From an uncultured Paraprevotella sp. (lineage in GTDB: Bacteria; Bacteroidota; Bacteroidia; Bacteroidales; Bacteroidaceae), in assembly GCA_944320775.1 (NCBI GenBank), contig CALUIV010000002.1, forward strand, positions 1 through 64,000: 64,000 nt of DNA, written 5' to 3'. Positions 1 through 8,214 of this stretch are shown here, piece by piece. Within the stretch, counting starts at the first letter, position 1; every line of letters starts with the position of its first letter. The notes beneath the pieces were generated by a model that was not told the origin of the DNA, did no database searches, and saw nothing but the letters and a program-made list of their open reading frames with translations. The position numbers and the translations under genes were made by a program.

Positions 1-33
1 CAAACTCACCAATACAACATAACACCGAGTTAC

Positions 34-66
34 TACTTTATCTATGATTTTTTATGAGATAAAGTA
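34..66. repeat. 10-bp inverted repeat at the LytTR truncation point
   Basis: TACTTTATCT at 34-43 is repeated in inverted orientation as AGATAAAGTA at 57-66, with a 13-nt loop. The right arm ends at the stop codon where receiver-domain similarity is lost. It could be a terminator hairpin, the end of a small element, or a folding or assembly artefact at a contig edge. Only the symmetry is seen directly. Confidence 0.45.
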
Positions 67-103
67 ACGGTTCAGTAATGAATATGCCATTCAGGCTTTT
101 CAG

Positions 104-613
104 GTGAACAGCATTGATTATTTGCTTAAACCGATCCGAATGGAACGGTTACAGGAGGCATTGGATAAACTGGAACGTTATTTAAAACGTTCCGAAGCGG
201 CAACCAATCGTCAGCTTTCACTTTCTCCGGAACTGATAGAACGGTTGGCAACGCTTTCCGGTGGAGGAAAGAAATATCGTTCCCGTTTTTTGATTCATCG
301 GGCCGACCGTATGTTTTCTTTGCCGGTTTCGGATATAGCTTATTTTTATACGGCGAATAAAGTTTCGTATGCCGTAAATCGTTCAGGAGACAGGTTTGCT
401 TTGGATCTGTCGTTGGATAAGCTCATGGAGCAGTTAGATCCGGATCGTTTCTTCAGGACAAACCGTCAGACGATTGTGCAAATTGATGCGATTGTACGGA
501 TTGAGCCTTATTTCCTGAACAAATGGTCTGTACATACACAGCCGGAACATGATGAAAAAATATTGGTAAGCAAGGAAAAGTATGCCTCGTTCCGGGCTTG
601 GTTGAATTTTTGA
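104..613 (+). CDS. LytTR-family response regulator, 5'-truncated
   Basis: This is the C-terminal part of a LytR/AlgR two-component response regulator, which binds DNA through a LytTR domain when its receiver domain is phosphorylated. The open part begins with the end of a receiver domain: the peptide NSIDYLLKPI contains the conserved Lys-Pro of the last receiver strand. A linker follows, then a LytTR domain (about residues 60-168) with FLIHRADRMFSLPVSDIAYFY and the typical FFRTNRQTIV segment. The same frame stays open upstream for ten more codons that still look like a receiver domain (EYAIQAF) but hits a stop at 65-67. The phosphorylatable Asp and most of the receiver domain are therefore missing. 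The GTG at 104 is only the first possible start, not a convincing one. It is either a broken gene or one cut by a rearrangement or contig edge. The domain call is firm; functionality is doubtful. Confidence 0.75.
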   Translation: MNSIDYLLKPIRMERLQEALDKLERYLKRSEAATNRQLSLSPELIERLATLSGGGKKYRSRFLIHRADRMFSLPVSDIAYFYTANKVSYAVNRSGDRFALDLSLDKLMEQLDPDRFFRTNRQTIVQIDAIVRIEPYFLNKWSVHTQPEHDEKILVSKEKYASFRAWLNF

Positions 614-640
614 ATTTTTCCTTGCTGTTATAAGGATAAT

Positions 641-698
641 GAGATGCCCGACTGAACATCATGAGATGGGCAACTGATGCGATTGAGTTGCCCATGAC
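641..698. repeat. REP-like palindromic motif cluster A (convergent junction)
   Basis: Three copies of a 14-bp motif lie between the convergent LytTR and glycosyltransferase genes: GAGATGCCCGACTG (641-654), GAGATGGGCAACTG (663-676) and GAGTTGCCCATGAC (685-698). The last two form a perfect 10-bp stem (ATGGGCAACT at 666-675 with AGTTGCCCAT at 686-695). Related copies occur at 24163-24220 and 44541-44573, also at convergent gene ends. A bidirectional terminator or REP-like role is inferred; there is no clear U-tract here. Confidence 0.6.
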
Positions 699-726
699 AG
701 AATGATGTTGTGACTGTTGCGAGTGA

Positions 727-1527
727 TCAGCGTTTGATGACGGCACGTAAGACAAACCAAAGATGTTGTCTGATTGCGGCAAACCATCCGTAATGTTCGG
801 CCATGATATGTAACCGTTCTAACAGGGATTTTTTGTGGTTACTGGTTGTCAGGCCTTCGCTGAGATAATCGGTCAGAATTTCGTGTGTGTTATAGAGTTC
901 CAGACGGCGTGTCTGTGCGTGTTTCATGATTCGGATACACCAGTCGTAGTCAGCCGAAAAACGATAGTTCAGATTGTAGAGTTCCTGACGGGCCAAATCG
1001 GTTCGTACGTAGAATGATTGGTGACATACGAGCATGCCTTCCAGAAAACTGCGCCAAGTGAGCTGTTCCGGAGTTTGCAGGCGACGATGGCGGATAAAGT
1101 TTCCAAGATCATCCACCAGATCGGTTTCGCCGTAGATGACTGCCGGATTCCTCTTTTTGTCTTCATGCCAATGAATATTTTCGAAAATGTTTTTCAAGGT
1201 GTCCGGATTATGGAATTTGTCACCTGCGTTCAGAAAACAAATATAGTCGCTTTCGGCATTCAGAATAGCCTTGTTCATAGCATCATACAAGCCTTTGTCG
1301 GGTTCCTTGATCAGATGAATCAGATGGGGAATTTGAGCGGCTGTGTTTTTTTCTACATATTGATGGACCATTTCCATCGTACCATCTTTTGAACAACCGT
1401 CGACAATCAGGTGTTCGATGTTCGGATAGGTTTGTGTTGCTACACTTTTTAATGTACGTTCTAATGTTTTTTCTGCGTTATAGGTGACCGTGGCCACCGT
1501 AATACTCGGGTAGGGGTCTTGATTCAT
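727..1527 (-). CDS. GT2-family glycosyltransferase
   Basis: Predicted cytoplasmic or membrane-associated glycosyltransferase of 266 residues with a GT-A fold. It would transfer a sugar from a nucleotide-sugar donor to a growing surface glycan. The N-terminus reads ITVATVTYNAEKTLERTL, the usual first strand and helix of GT2 enzymes, followed by HLIVDGCSKDGT and KGLYDAMNKA. This last segment is typical of the WcaA/colanic-acid branch. The ATG at 1527 is chosen because the family N-terminus begins there; the frame runs further upstream but would overlap the previous gene. It is the last gene of a minus-strand operon, 19 nt after the GT4 gene, and REP-like hairpins follow it. Donor and acceptor cannot be read from sequence. 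Confidence 0.85.
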   Translation of the reverse strand: MNQDPYPSITVATVTYNAEKTLERTLKSVATQTYPNIEHLIVDGCSKDGTMEMVHQYVEKNTAAQIPHLIHLIKEPDKGLYDAMNKAILNAESDYICFLNAGDKFHNPDTLKNIFENIHWHEDKKRNPAVIYGETDLVDDLGNFIRHRRLQTPEQLTWRSFLEGMLVCHQSFYVRTDLARQELYNLNYRFSADYDWCIRIMKHAQTRRLELYNTHEILTDYLSEGLTTSNHKKSLLERLHIMAEHYGWFAAIRQHLWFVLRAVIKR

Positions 1528-1546
1528 ATTGGTTGTTTGATTCGTT

Positions 1547-2812
1547 TTAAGCTTTGACACCACTGTTTGTTTGGTTGTATAGATGAATGTATTGCATGGC
1601 AATATGACTTTCATTATATGTTGATGTTGCCTTATGCAATGCAGCTTCGCTAAACTTCCGGCTGTCGGCTTCTTCCAGTAGGTAGTGGATACCTTCTGCC
1701 AGATCTTCGGCATTCTTGTAATCTGCAATATAACCGTTTGTTTTGTGATCGATCATTTCCGGAATACCTCCTGTGCGGAATCCGATGCATGGTGTGCCGC
1801 ACGACATGGCCTCGACAATGGTATTGGGCAGATTGTCTTCGAGCGATGGGGTGACAAAGGCATCTACGGCAGCATAAAGAGAGGCCATTTGTTTTTCATC
1901 GGAAATATAGTCGATGGCATAAACTGGGAATGGGAACATCGTAGCCATTCGTTGCGCTTCCAGTCCTACCATGACTATAGCCATTCGGTCTTTATGTTCG
2001 GGATGTTTCCGGATTAGTATCTGACAGGCTTCGATTAGATAGTCGGCACCTTTGCGTTTATCGGTAATTTTCATGGAACCGAATAAAATCAATTTCTGGT
2101 CGGTCGGAAGTCTGAATTTTTGTCGAGACGCAACAGTCGGTAACTTTTGAAAGACTGCAGCATTGATTGTATTGGGAATTGAAGTGATTTGTTGCCCCTG
2201 AAGTAAGGTGCTTTGTTTGGCCAGTTCTTCAAGCCATTTACTGCAGGCGACAAAGGTAATATGTGCTCCCTGAAGCATACGTTGTTTCTTGCGGAATATT
2301 TTTGCCGCAAGATCATTCGTTCCATTTTTCCGGAGCATGGGGCAATCCTGACAGGCAGTTTGATAACGGGTACAAGTACCGCTATAATGACAAATTCCCG
2401 TAAAGGGCCACATGTCGTGCATGGTCCAGATAATCGGTTTTCCGCTATGGATGATTTTATTTATGTTGTTCAGCGATAGAAAACCTTGGTTTATCCAATG
2501 CAGGTGGATGACATCTGCTTCCTGGAATTCTGGTAAAGTAGTAATATCCGTTCCGGTATTGGCTATGTCAACCTGAAACAGATTATTTTTACTGAAACAA
2601 TTGTTTTTCCAAATGACAAAGCGTTCCCAAAGAAACTGGACACGATGGCGCCAGGACTTTTTCAGTACGGATACTGTTATTTCCTGAGATTGTTTGTCGC
2701 GTACCAGCATTTTGGCCTTTACTCCGTTTCGGTTCAACGCTTCTTTCAGGCGGTAGGCTGCGATAGCTGCTCCGCCGGTTCGTTCAGAAGTATTGACAAT
2801 AAGTACTTTCAT
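1547..2812 (-). CDS. GT4-family glycosyltransferase (group 1)
   Basis: Retaining glycosyltransferase of about 421 residues with two Rossmann domains (GT-B). The N-terminus MKVLIVNTSERTGGAAIAA is the usual start of this subgroup, whose glycine-rich loop lies by the acceptor site. The C-terminal half carries FVTPSLEDNLPNTIVEAMSCGTPCIGF, containing the E-x7-E donor-binding motif. A Cys-rich patch in the middle (CHYSGTCTRYQTACQDCPML) is seen in many Bacteroidales relatives of this subgroup. A GTG at 2836 would add eight residues; the ATG at 2812 fits the family better. The gene lies between GT2 and GT4 genes on the same strand, so it is probably one step in building the same surface polysaccharide. 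Confidence 0.87.
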   Translation of the reverse strand: MKVLIVNTSERTGGAAIAAYRLKEALNRNGVKAKMLVRDKQSQEITVSVLKKSWRHRVQFLWERFVIWKNNCFSKNNLFQVDIANTGTDITTLPEFQEADVIHLHWINQGFLSLNNINKIIHSGKPIIWTMHDMWPFTGICHYSGTCTRYQTACQDCPMLRKNGTNDLAAKIFRKKQRMLQGAHITFVACSKWLEELAKQSTLLQGQQITSIPNTINAAVFQKLPTVASRQKFRLPTDQKLILFGSMKITDKRKGADYLIEACQILIRKHPEHKDRMAIVMVGLEAQRMATMFPFPVYAIDYISDEKQMASLYAAVDAFVTPSLEDNLPNTIVEAMSCGTPCIGFRTGGIPEMIDHKTNGYIADYKNAEDLAEGIHYLLEEADSRKFSEAALHKATSTYNESHIAMQYIHLYNQTNSGVKA

Positions 2813-2863
2813 GGGGCTAATTTTTGTGACAGACACAAAATTAAGGGAAAACTGGGAATTTTC

Positions 2864-3940
2864 TTATAACTGATGAAGCCTTTCTGCGATTTCTTGCGAG
2901 AAAATTTCCAGATTGAAACGTTCTTCTGCCAGTTTTCGGGCCTTTCTGCCCATTTCGGCAGCCTCTTCCGGATGTTCGGTGAGATAAGTTATGGCATTCC
3001 GCCAACCGGCAATGTCGCCATAAGGGACAGTTATGCCGATACCTTCCCGGTCTATGTCAAATCCGAAATTCGGATTGCGTGAACAGATGACTGGCATGCC
3101 GAGTGCCAGTGCCTCGACCAGTGTAGTCAGTCCTACCGTATATGCAGTTTCCAGACAGCAGATGACGATGAATTTTTTCTCAGCCACCTTTCGGGCCAGT
3201 ACGTATGGAATCACGCCTTCTGTGAAATGGATTCGTATATTCTCTGCGTGTGGCAGTCCGGAAATAATTTTTTCGTAGTTGATGTGACCACAGGTTTTGG
3301 ATATGTAAAGTTCAAGTTCCTGTCCTGTTTCTGAAAAGGCTTGGATTAGTGTCGTTACATCTCTGTTTTCTTTTCCGGTTGAAATAAACCCTGACCGCTC
3401 TGATTCTTTTTTACTGTCCTGTAAAATCTGGTCGTAGAAAGCCAGATCCGGTCCCCAATGAATCAGTTCCATTTTGGCGGCAGGAAACTTGTTTGCCTGA
3501 ATGGAGCGGTTGATTAATTCGTTGCTAAAAAAGAACAAATGGTCGAATCCGCGATAGAATATACGGGACAGAAATCCGCGAAATTTGTTTTTATTCCGGA
3601 TAATAGCCTGATGGTGCCAGATGACAATTGGCTTGCGATATAATCCCAAGGCTCTTAGAAATACGATAAGTTCCAGACCGCGAAACGATGTTCCATATAG
3701 AATATCGAATTTTTCTTTGCAAGTGAGGATTTCTTTGGTAGCATGGAGCGTGATGCGCCAGCGTTTTTCGAAATGTTTGTGTCGATGAATGATACTTTTA
3801 ATGCCGTGTTTGTCGAACAGAGGCATACCGTAAAGAAGATGTCCTGGAAAACGTGCCTGTTTCCAGTCTTCGTAGCTTTGCTCTACAGTACGGGTATGGT
3901 AAAAATAGATTTTTAACGGTATTCTGTTTTTTTCATCCAT
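2864..3940 (-). CDS. GT4-family glycosyltransferase
   Basis: Predicted GT-B glycosyltransferase of 358 residues. The N-terminal domain begins IPLKIYFYHTR, and the C-terminal domain has GFISTGKENRDVTTLIQAF and GLTTLVEALALGMPVICSRN, the glycine-rich and E-containing donor-site segments of GT4 enzymes. The ATG at 3940 starts inside the 3' end of the preceding HlpA-like gene (28-nt overlap). This suggests translational coupling and argues against the longer frame, which would overlap by 139 nt. It belongs to the minus-strand glycan operon. The substrate is unknown. It is more diverged from well-known GT4 enzymes than its downstream neighbour. Confidence 0.82.
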   Translation of the reverse strand: MDEKNRIPLKIYFYHTRTVEQSYEDWKQARFPGHLLYGMPLFDKHGIKSIIHRHKHFEKRWRITLHATKEILTCKEKFDILYGTSFRGLELIVFLRALGLYRKPIVIWHHQAIIRNKNKFRGFLSRIFYRGFDHLFFFSNELINRSIQANKFPAAKMELIHWGPDLAFYDQILQDSKKESERSGFISTGKENRDVTTLIQAFSETGQELELYISKTCGHINYEKIISGLPHAENIRIHFTEGVIPYVLARKVAEKKFIVICCLETAYTVGLTTLVEALALGMPVICSRNPNFGFDIDREGIGITVPYGDIAGWRNAITYLTEHPEEAAEMGRKARKLAEERFNLEIFSQEIAERLHQL

Positions 3941-4941
3941 TTCTTGATGCGGTTTTTTATTGATTTCTGGATATGCTTGAAATTTCCATGGCGCAGATTC
4001 AGATAGAGTTCTTCGAACGACCGGCCTATTTTGATCCACGGGTGTCCCCAAGCCATAATTTTGAACATACGCTGTTTGTAAGCTACGTTTTCGATGACAT
4101 AACGTGGGTGGCGCAGGGGGAATGCTATTTCATGACGTTGCATGGTGAAAATCCGGCGATAACCGCGCGGCAGAAGATCGTTGGAACCACCGAAATGCGT
4201 AGAACCTTCCGTAGCTCCCATATTGTTGATCATATTTTTTGCCGGTACAATGCTGAGGCCGGAATTAAAGAATATAGCCGCATGGAAGATCGTTTCGTAG
4301 TAGGCTTTTCCACAGCTGCGATGATAGCGGCAGAAGTCGATAAATTCATCCTGAAACTTACGATCTTTGATGTATTCCTGCAATTGCTTCAAATTAAATT
4401 CGTCGTCAAGAAAACTGTAATGCTCGTCCCATTGGTCAATTACGCGTTTCCAGCTGGCCCAACCGGATATGGAAAAAGTGGTTGCAAAGAAATAGTCGTA
4501 AGGCATGTTGGGAGTGATTTCATCGTAGTTTGTTCCGGTAATCATGCTGATACGTGTATCGTGCTCGTATTTGTCGAGCAATTCTTTGCAAAACGGAAAA
4601 AATGATTGTGAAGGAATATCGTCGTCTTCAAGTATAATACATTTGTCGGCCATGGAAAAGGCCCATTTCTGAGACAGATATTCCGAAGGATCACATCCAA
4701 AATTCTTTTCCTGATACCACTGTCTTACATCGCATTCCCAGTCTATGTCTTCCACTACTTTGCGACAAGCCAGGATGCCCGGCATGTCTTTTTCGTTTCG
4801 TGGCCCGTCCTGATAAAGGAACAACCGGCTGGGGCGTGCCGCTTTGACTTGTTCAAAGACAGCTTTAAGCGGCTCCGGACGATTGAAAAACAGAATCAGT
4901 ACCGCTACATCGTTGAGTGCTGGGGGAAGATTAGTTTTCAT
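3913..4941 (-). CDS. HlpA-like GT-A glycosyltransferase
   Basis: Protein of 342 residues resembling those annotated as hemolytic protein HlpA-like, which are GT-A glycosyltransferases rather than haemolysins. The first strand is VAVLILFFNRPEPLKAVF. An acidic cluster, ILEDDDIPS, sits where GT-A enzymes carry the metal-binding DxD. ISMITGTNYDE and SGWASWKR segments follow, common in this family. The C-terminus is Lys/Arg-rich and may sit on the membrane. The ATG at 4941 lies within the end of licD (11-nt overlap), so translation is probably coupled. The acceptor is likely the same glycan as for its operon neighbours; the sugar is unknown. Confidence 0.8.
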   Translation of the reverse strand: MKTNLPPALNDVAVLILFFNRPEPLKAVFEQVKAARPSRLFLYQDGPRNEKDMPGILACRKVVEDIDWECDVRQWYQEKNFGCDPSEYLSQKWAFSMADKCIILEDDDIPSQSFFPFCKELLDKYEHDTRISMITGTNYDEITPNMPYDYFFATTFSISGWASWKRVIDQWDEHYSFLDDEFNLKQLQEYIKDRKFQDEFIDFCRYHRSCGKAYYETIFHAAIFFNSGLSIVPAKNMINNMGATEGSTHFGGSNDLLPRGYRRIFTMQRHEIAFPLRHPRYVIENVAYKQRMFKIMAWGHPWIKIGRSFEELYLNLRHGNFKHIQKSIKNRIKKWMKKTEYR

Positions 4942-5749
4942 TTTTGATGAGTTCTGGATGAATGAATAATGCATGTATCTTTCGTTTTTCTACCGGAGGG
5001 ATGTCCATGTAGTTTTTATAAAGATCTTTTAGATAGGCATCAGGATTCGCTGGGGATTGAAATGTCTTTCCTTCAAATTTGATAGTCGAGATGGGGTATA
5101 CCGAATCAATACGGTGCATGATACCATAACCATTGTTTTCCAATATATTGGAAAGATAAACACCTTTTTTACAAGTCAGATTCAGAAGACTCCAAAATAA
5201 CCGGTATAGAATAAGTTTTCCACCAAACCAGAACAATTCTCCAAACGAACGGAATGAATAATAGTGTTTGGTGTTCAATATGGAATGGCTGACAGAATAT
5301 CCCCGGCCTATTTTTTTGATCAGTTTGCGTGATACGGTAGGATAGTCAATAAAAGGAAATATATCGACAAACAGTCCTTTCTGGTATTCCCGTGAAAAAT
5401 CATCTCCTTCTTCAATATAAAGAGAGTTCAGATCACGTATCTTGACGATGTCATTTACGTTTGAAGGATCGCTTTCTGGGGTCTGGAGAAACAGATGTTC
5501 GGGTAGTTCAGATGGGGCAATCTCAATGAAACGTTTCAGATCTTTGGCTGGCATTCCTAAATCGATATCATCATCCCAAGGAATAAAACCACCGTGCCGA
5601 ACGGCACCAAGTAGTGTACCTCCGTCCAGCCAATATGTAATCTGATGTTTTTTACAGATACGGTCGATTTCCGACAGAATATCCAGCTGTTTCAGCTGGC
5701 ACTGCCGGAGATTTGTTTCCAGATATGCCTTTAAATTTTTGTTGTTCAT
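4931..5749 (-). CDS. LicD-family phosphotransferase
   Basis: LicD-family (PF04991) protein of 272 residues. Known members move a phospho-alcohol from a CDP carrier to a sugar: phosphocholine in pneumococcal and Haemophilus LicD, and ribitol phosphate in animal fukutin and FKRP. The signature stretch at residues 42-63 is intact: DGGTLLGAVRHGG followed by the metal-binding acidic run WDDDID. The start codon overlaps the stop of the fused cytidylyltransferase gene by four bases (ATGA), so the two proteins are likely made in fixed ratio. This coupling suggests that the CDP compound made next door is the donor. No choline kinase or uptake gene is seen here, which argues weakly against phosphocholine. 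Confidence 0.87.
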   Translation of the reverse strand: MNNKNLKAYLETNLRQCQLKQLDILSEIDRICKKHQITYWLDGGTLLGAVRHGGFIPWDDDIDLGMPAKDLKRFIEIAPSELPEHLFLQTPESDPSNVNDIVKIRDLNSLYIEEGDDFSREYQKGLFVDIFPFIDYPTVSRKLIKKIGRGYSVSHSILNTKHYYSFRSFGELFWFGGKLILYRLFWSLLNLTCKKGVYLSNILENNGYGIMHRIDSVYPISTIKFEGKTFQSPANPDAYLKDLYKNYMDIPPVEKRKIHALFIHPELIKNEN

Positions 5750-7113
5750 ACAATCTCTCGTTTCACGTCAATAACTTGGCCCGTATAATCAGAGGCTAAA
5801 GTCTTCAGGGTTTCTTCTGCTACCTTTTCTGCGGTCAAAAGTGTATTGTCGGGTTCTATTCCGAAATTCTGAATACGCATTGGTGTTTTGGTGCGTTCCG
5901 GATTGATGCAATTTACGGAGATTCCGAAATCTTCCCATTCCTGAGCAATAGCCTGTACAAAATTGACAATAGCGGCTTTTGTCGAGGAATAAATGCTGTA
6001 AAAAGCACGTCCACGTGTGTAAGAGCTGGAGGTGAAGAAGATTAGTTTTCCCTGTGACTGTTTCAAGTAAGGGAATGCTTCCAGAGCTACATGAACAGTT
6101 CCCATATAATTTGTTTGGACTGCGTTCAGGATAGTTTGATAATCGGTTGTAATCAGGGGCTCTTTGTTGAGTAGGCCGGCTGTATTGATGATAAAGTCTA
6201 TCCGTTGTTCTTTGGCAAAAACGCTAGAAAGAGTATCTGCAACTTGCGAACGGTCACCTACATCGGTATGGGTACTGCTACGTGAATATGCATAGACATG
6301 TGCACCACAGGCACTCAGTAATCGGACAATTTCAGCTCCGATTCCATAACTACCTCCATAAACTACGGCAACTTTATCCTTGAACTGTTCGGGATTTTGT
6401 GTGATGTCATGAACTTCGCTTTGGCGTAGCTGGAAAAGTTTGTCGAGCAAATAAGTATCCTCTTTATAAGTCAACTTCATATTACTTTCTTCGCCTGCTA
6501 CAACATAGACGGGGGTTTCGGGCAGATATTTTTTTACGACTCCACAGTCGTCCGTTACTTTAAAATTCGGGTCGGTTAAGGCTATTTCATAAGCTTTACG
6601 AATCGTTTCGATATGAAATGCTTGCGGTGTCTGTCCTCGTTTTAACCGGGAACGGTCTGGGATATTGCTGATAAAATCTCCCTCTATTTCAATGATGGTA
6701 TCTGTTGATGGCAGAGCTACATCAATAGCCTGATAAGTTTGAAGAGCTTTTACGACGTCATCGATAATACGCTGGCTGACTAAAGGACGTACTGCATCGT
6801 GAAAAATCAGATTGACATCCTGATTGGTATATGCCTGAATGGCAGATAAACTGGAGTCATAGCGTTCTTTACCTCCTTTGAGAACTTTTTTAACTTTCTT
6901 CCAGCTGTTTTTTAATATCAGATTTTCTACTTCCGGTATGTAGACGGGATTGGATACCAAAGCTATTTCATCAATGTATTGATTGTGTTCGAATGCATCA
7001 ACAGTATGCTCTATAACCATTTTTCCGGCAACCTTGAAGAACTGTTTCGGTGTAGACAGCCCCAGTCTGCTTCCGATTCCACCGGCAAGAATTATTGCTA
7101 CGTTCTTTTTCAT
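5746..7113 (-). CDS. Bifunctional cytidylyltransferase / SDR (CDP-ribitol synthase-like)
   Basis: A 455-residue fusion. Residues 1-235 are an IspD/TarI-type cytidylyltransferase, with LAGGIGSRLGLSTPKQF binding CTP, then HDAVRPLV and the substrate-site STDTI. Residues 245-455 are a short-chain dehydrogenase: nucleotide loop GGSYGIG at 253-259, NTAG at 310-313, catalytic Ser near 362-364, Tyr375 and Lys379 (YSSTK), and NPERTKTPMR. The same fusion is known in Haemophilus Bcs1/Acs1, which reduces ribulose-5-phosphate and activates it to CDP-ribitol. The fused dehydrogenase, the glycosyltransferase neighbours and the coupled licD make this role likelier than MEP-pathway IspD. The exact alditol is not proven. 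Its start is 55 nt downstream of the GT2 gene. Confidence 0.86.
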   Translation of the reverse strand: MKKNVAIILAGGIGSRLGLSTPKQFFKVAGKMVIEHTVDAFEHNQYIDEIALVSNPVYIPEVENLILKNSWKKVKKVLKGGKERYDSSLSAIQAYTNQDVNLIFHDAVRPLVSQRIIDDVVKALQTYQAIDVALPSTDTIIEIEGDFISNIPDRSRLKRGQTPQAFHIETIRKAYEIALTDPNFKVTDDCGVVKKYLPETPVYVVAGEESNMKLTYKEDTYLLDKLFQLRQSEVHDITQNPEQFKDKVAVVYGGSYGIGAEIVRLLSACGAHVYAYSRSSTHTDVGDRSQVADTLSSVFAKEQRIDFIINTAGLLNKEPLITTDYQTILNAVQTNYMGTVHVALEAFPYLKQSQGKLIFFTSSSYTRGRAFYSIYSSTKAAIVNFVQAIAQEWEDFGISVNCINPERTKTPMRIQNFGIEPDNTLLTAEKVAEETLKTLASDYTGQVIDVKREIV

Positions 7114-7168
7114 TTCGTTTGAATATATATGCTATGCAAATGTAAGGATTCAATTTTAGTAAAGCAAA

Positions 7169-8152
7169 CTATAAGTAAAAATAAGTATTTCCATAAGACC
7201 GAATCATCGGATAGCAGAAACTCCGGATATGTCCCATCAGGCCTTTTTGTCCAGGAGTGAAATAGATCAGATCTTTATGGTGCATACATAAATAGCATAA
7301 TCGGATAAGGCTGAACAGATCGTTTTTGAGTAACAGACCGCATATTTGATGAACGAGAGAAAATTTGTCGGGTCCTGTGTTTTTATACAGATAGGTATAG
7401 AAAAACTGCCATGTAGGTAATTGTTGCAATTCCTTATATTTTTTATATCCGATGATATATGGTTTCCATGCAGCGTGTCGAGTAGTATCCGGTGCATAAT
7501 TTTGGGTTAGTTTTTCTATGGCTGACCCTTGGTGTGGCCGGTGCCAGTTCAAGGATTCTGGAACACATACAATTCCGTTATATAGATGGGCATTTATCGA
7601 GAGCCACCAGTCATAGATAATATGTCCGTCCCATTTTTCAAAACAGCTTTTTGCGAATGTCGTCCGAAGCAACATACTGTGTCCCGGGGTACTGTCGTAA
7701 AAAGTCAGATATTCTAAATTAAAAGATGGCTTGTTGAGTTTTTTTAGTTTATTTTCAACATAAATCTTGTCGTTATGATAATAAGAGATACAGATGTCAT
7801 GGTTTCCGATAAAATCTATTTGTTTGCTGATTTTATTCGGATACCAGATATCGTCCTGATCCGCAATGGCTATGAACTGACCTTGAGCACGTGAAATGGC
7901 AGTTTGAAAATTGTGGTTGAATCCTTTGTTTGTTTTGTTACGGAATATTTTTATAAAAGGATGTTGGCTCGCATATTGTTGTAGAATGTCCCAAGTGCTG
8001 TCTGTTGAGCAGTCGTCTTGAATGATAAATTCATAAATTGGATATGTTTGTGTTAAGATACTGTCAATTTGTTCGTGTAAGAATTTACTGCCGTTGTAAG
8101 TACACATAATGACGGAGATAGTCAGGGGAGAATCAGGATTATTGAGGTTCAT
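7169..8152 (-). CDS. GT2-family glycosyltransferase
   Basis: GT-A glycosyltransferase of 327 residues, first gene of the glycan operon in this window. The first strand and helix read ISVIMCTYNGSKFLHEQIDSIL. Then come IIQDDCSTDSTWDIL and the nucleotide-sugar and metal site IAIADQDDIWYPNKI, where QDDIW is the typical motif of the rhamnosyltransferase-like GT2 branch. The C-terminal 90 residues are hydrophobic and aromatic and may touch the membrane. The 62-nt gap to rsmD upstream holds no obvious strong promoter, so the operon may be read partly from rsmD. The sugar transferred is unknown; rhamnose is only a family-level guess. Confidence 0.86.
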   Translation of the reverse strand: MNLNNPDSPLTISVIMCTYNGSKFLHEQIDSILTQTYPIYEFIIQDDCSTDSTWDILQQYASQHPFIKIFRNKTNKGFNHNFQTAISRAQGQFIAIADQDDIWYPNKISKQIDFIGNHDICISYYHNDKIYVENKLKKLNKPSFNLEYLTFYDSTPGHSMLLRTTFAKSCFEKWDGHIIYDWWLSINAHLYNGIVCVPESLNWHRPHQGSAIEKLTQNYAPDTTRHAAWKPYIIGYKKYKELQQLPTWQFFYTYLYKNTGPDKFSLVHQICGLLLKNDLFSLIRLCYLCMHHKDLIYFTPGQKGLMGHIRSFCYPMIRSYGNTYFYL

Positions 8153-8214
8153 GCGCCAAGAAAGAATGTGTTGTGTGATTTGTTTTTATTGAGATTTCAT
8201 CCGAATCTTATTCG

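Noticed and set aside
3973..4605. A 210-codon plus-strand reading frame
   Set aside because: It is the exact antisense of the HlpA-like gene, matches no family I recognise and has no ribosome-binding site.
5757..5768. GTTTCACGT resembling a parS half-site
   Set aside because: Only the left half matches; the right half is unrelated and it lies in coding sequence far from parAB.
5746..7113. Plain IspD of the MEP pathway
   Set aside because: The fused dehydrogenase and the coupled licD fit a CDP-alditol synthase better, although activity is unproven.
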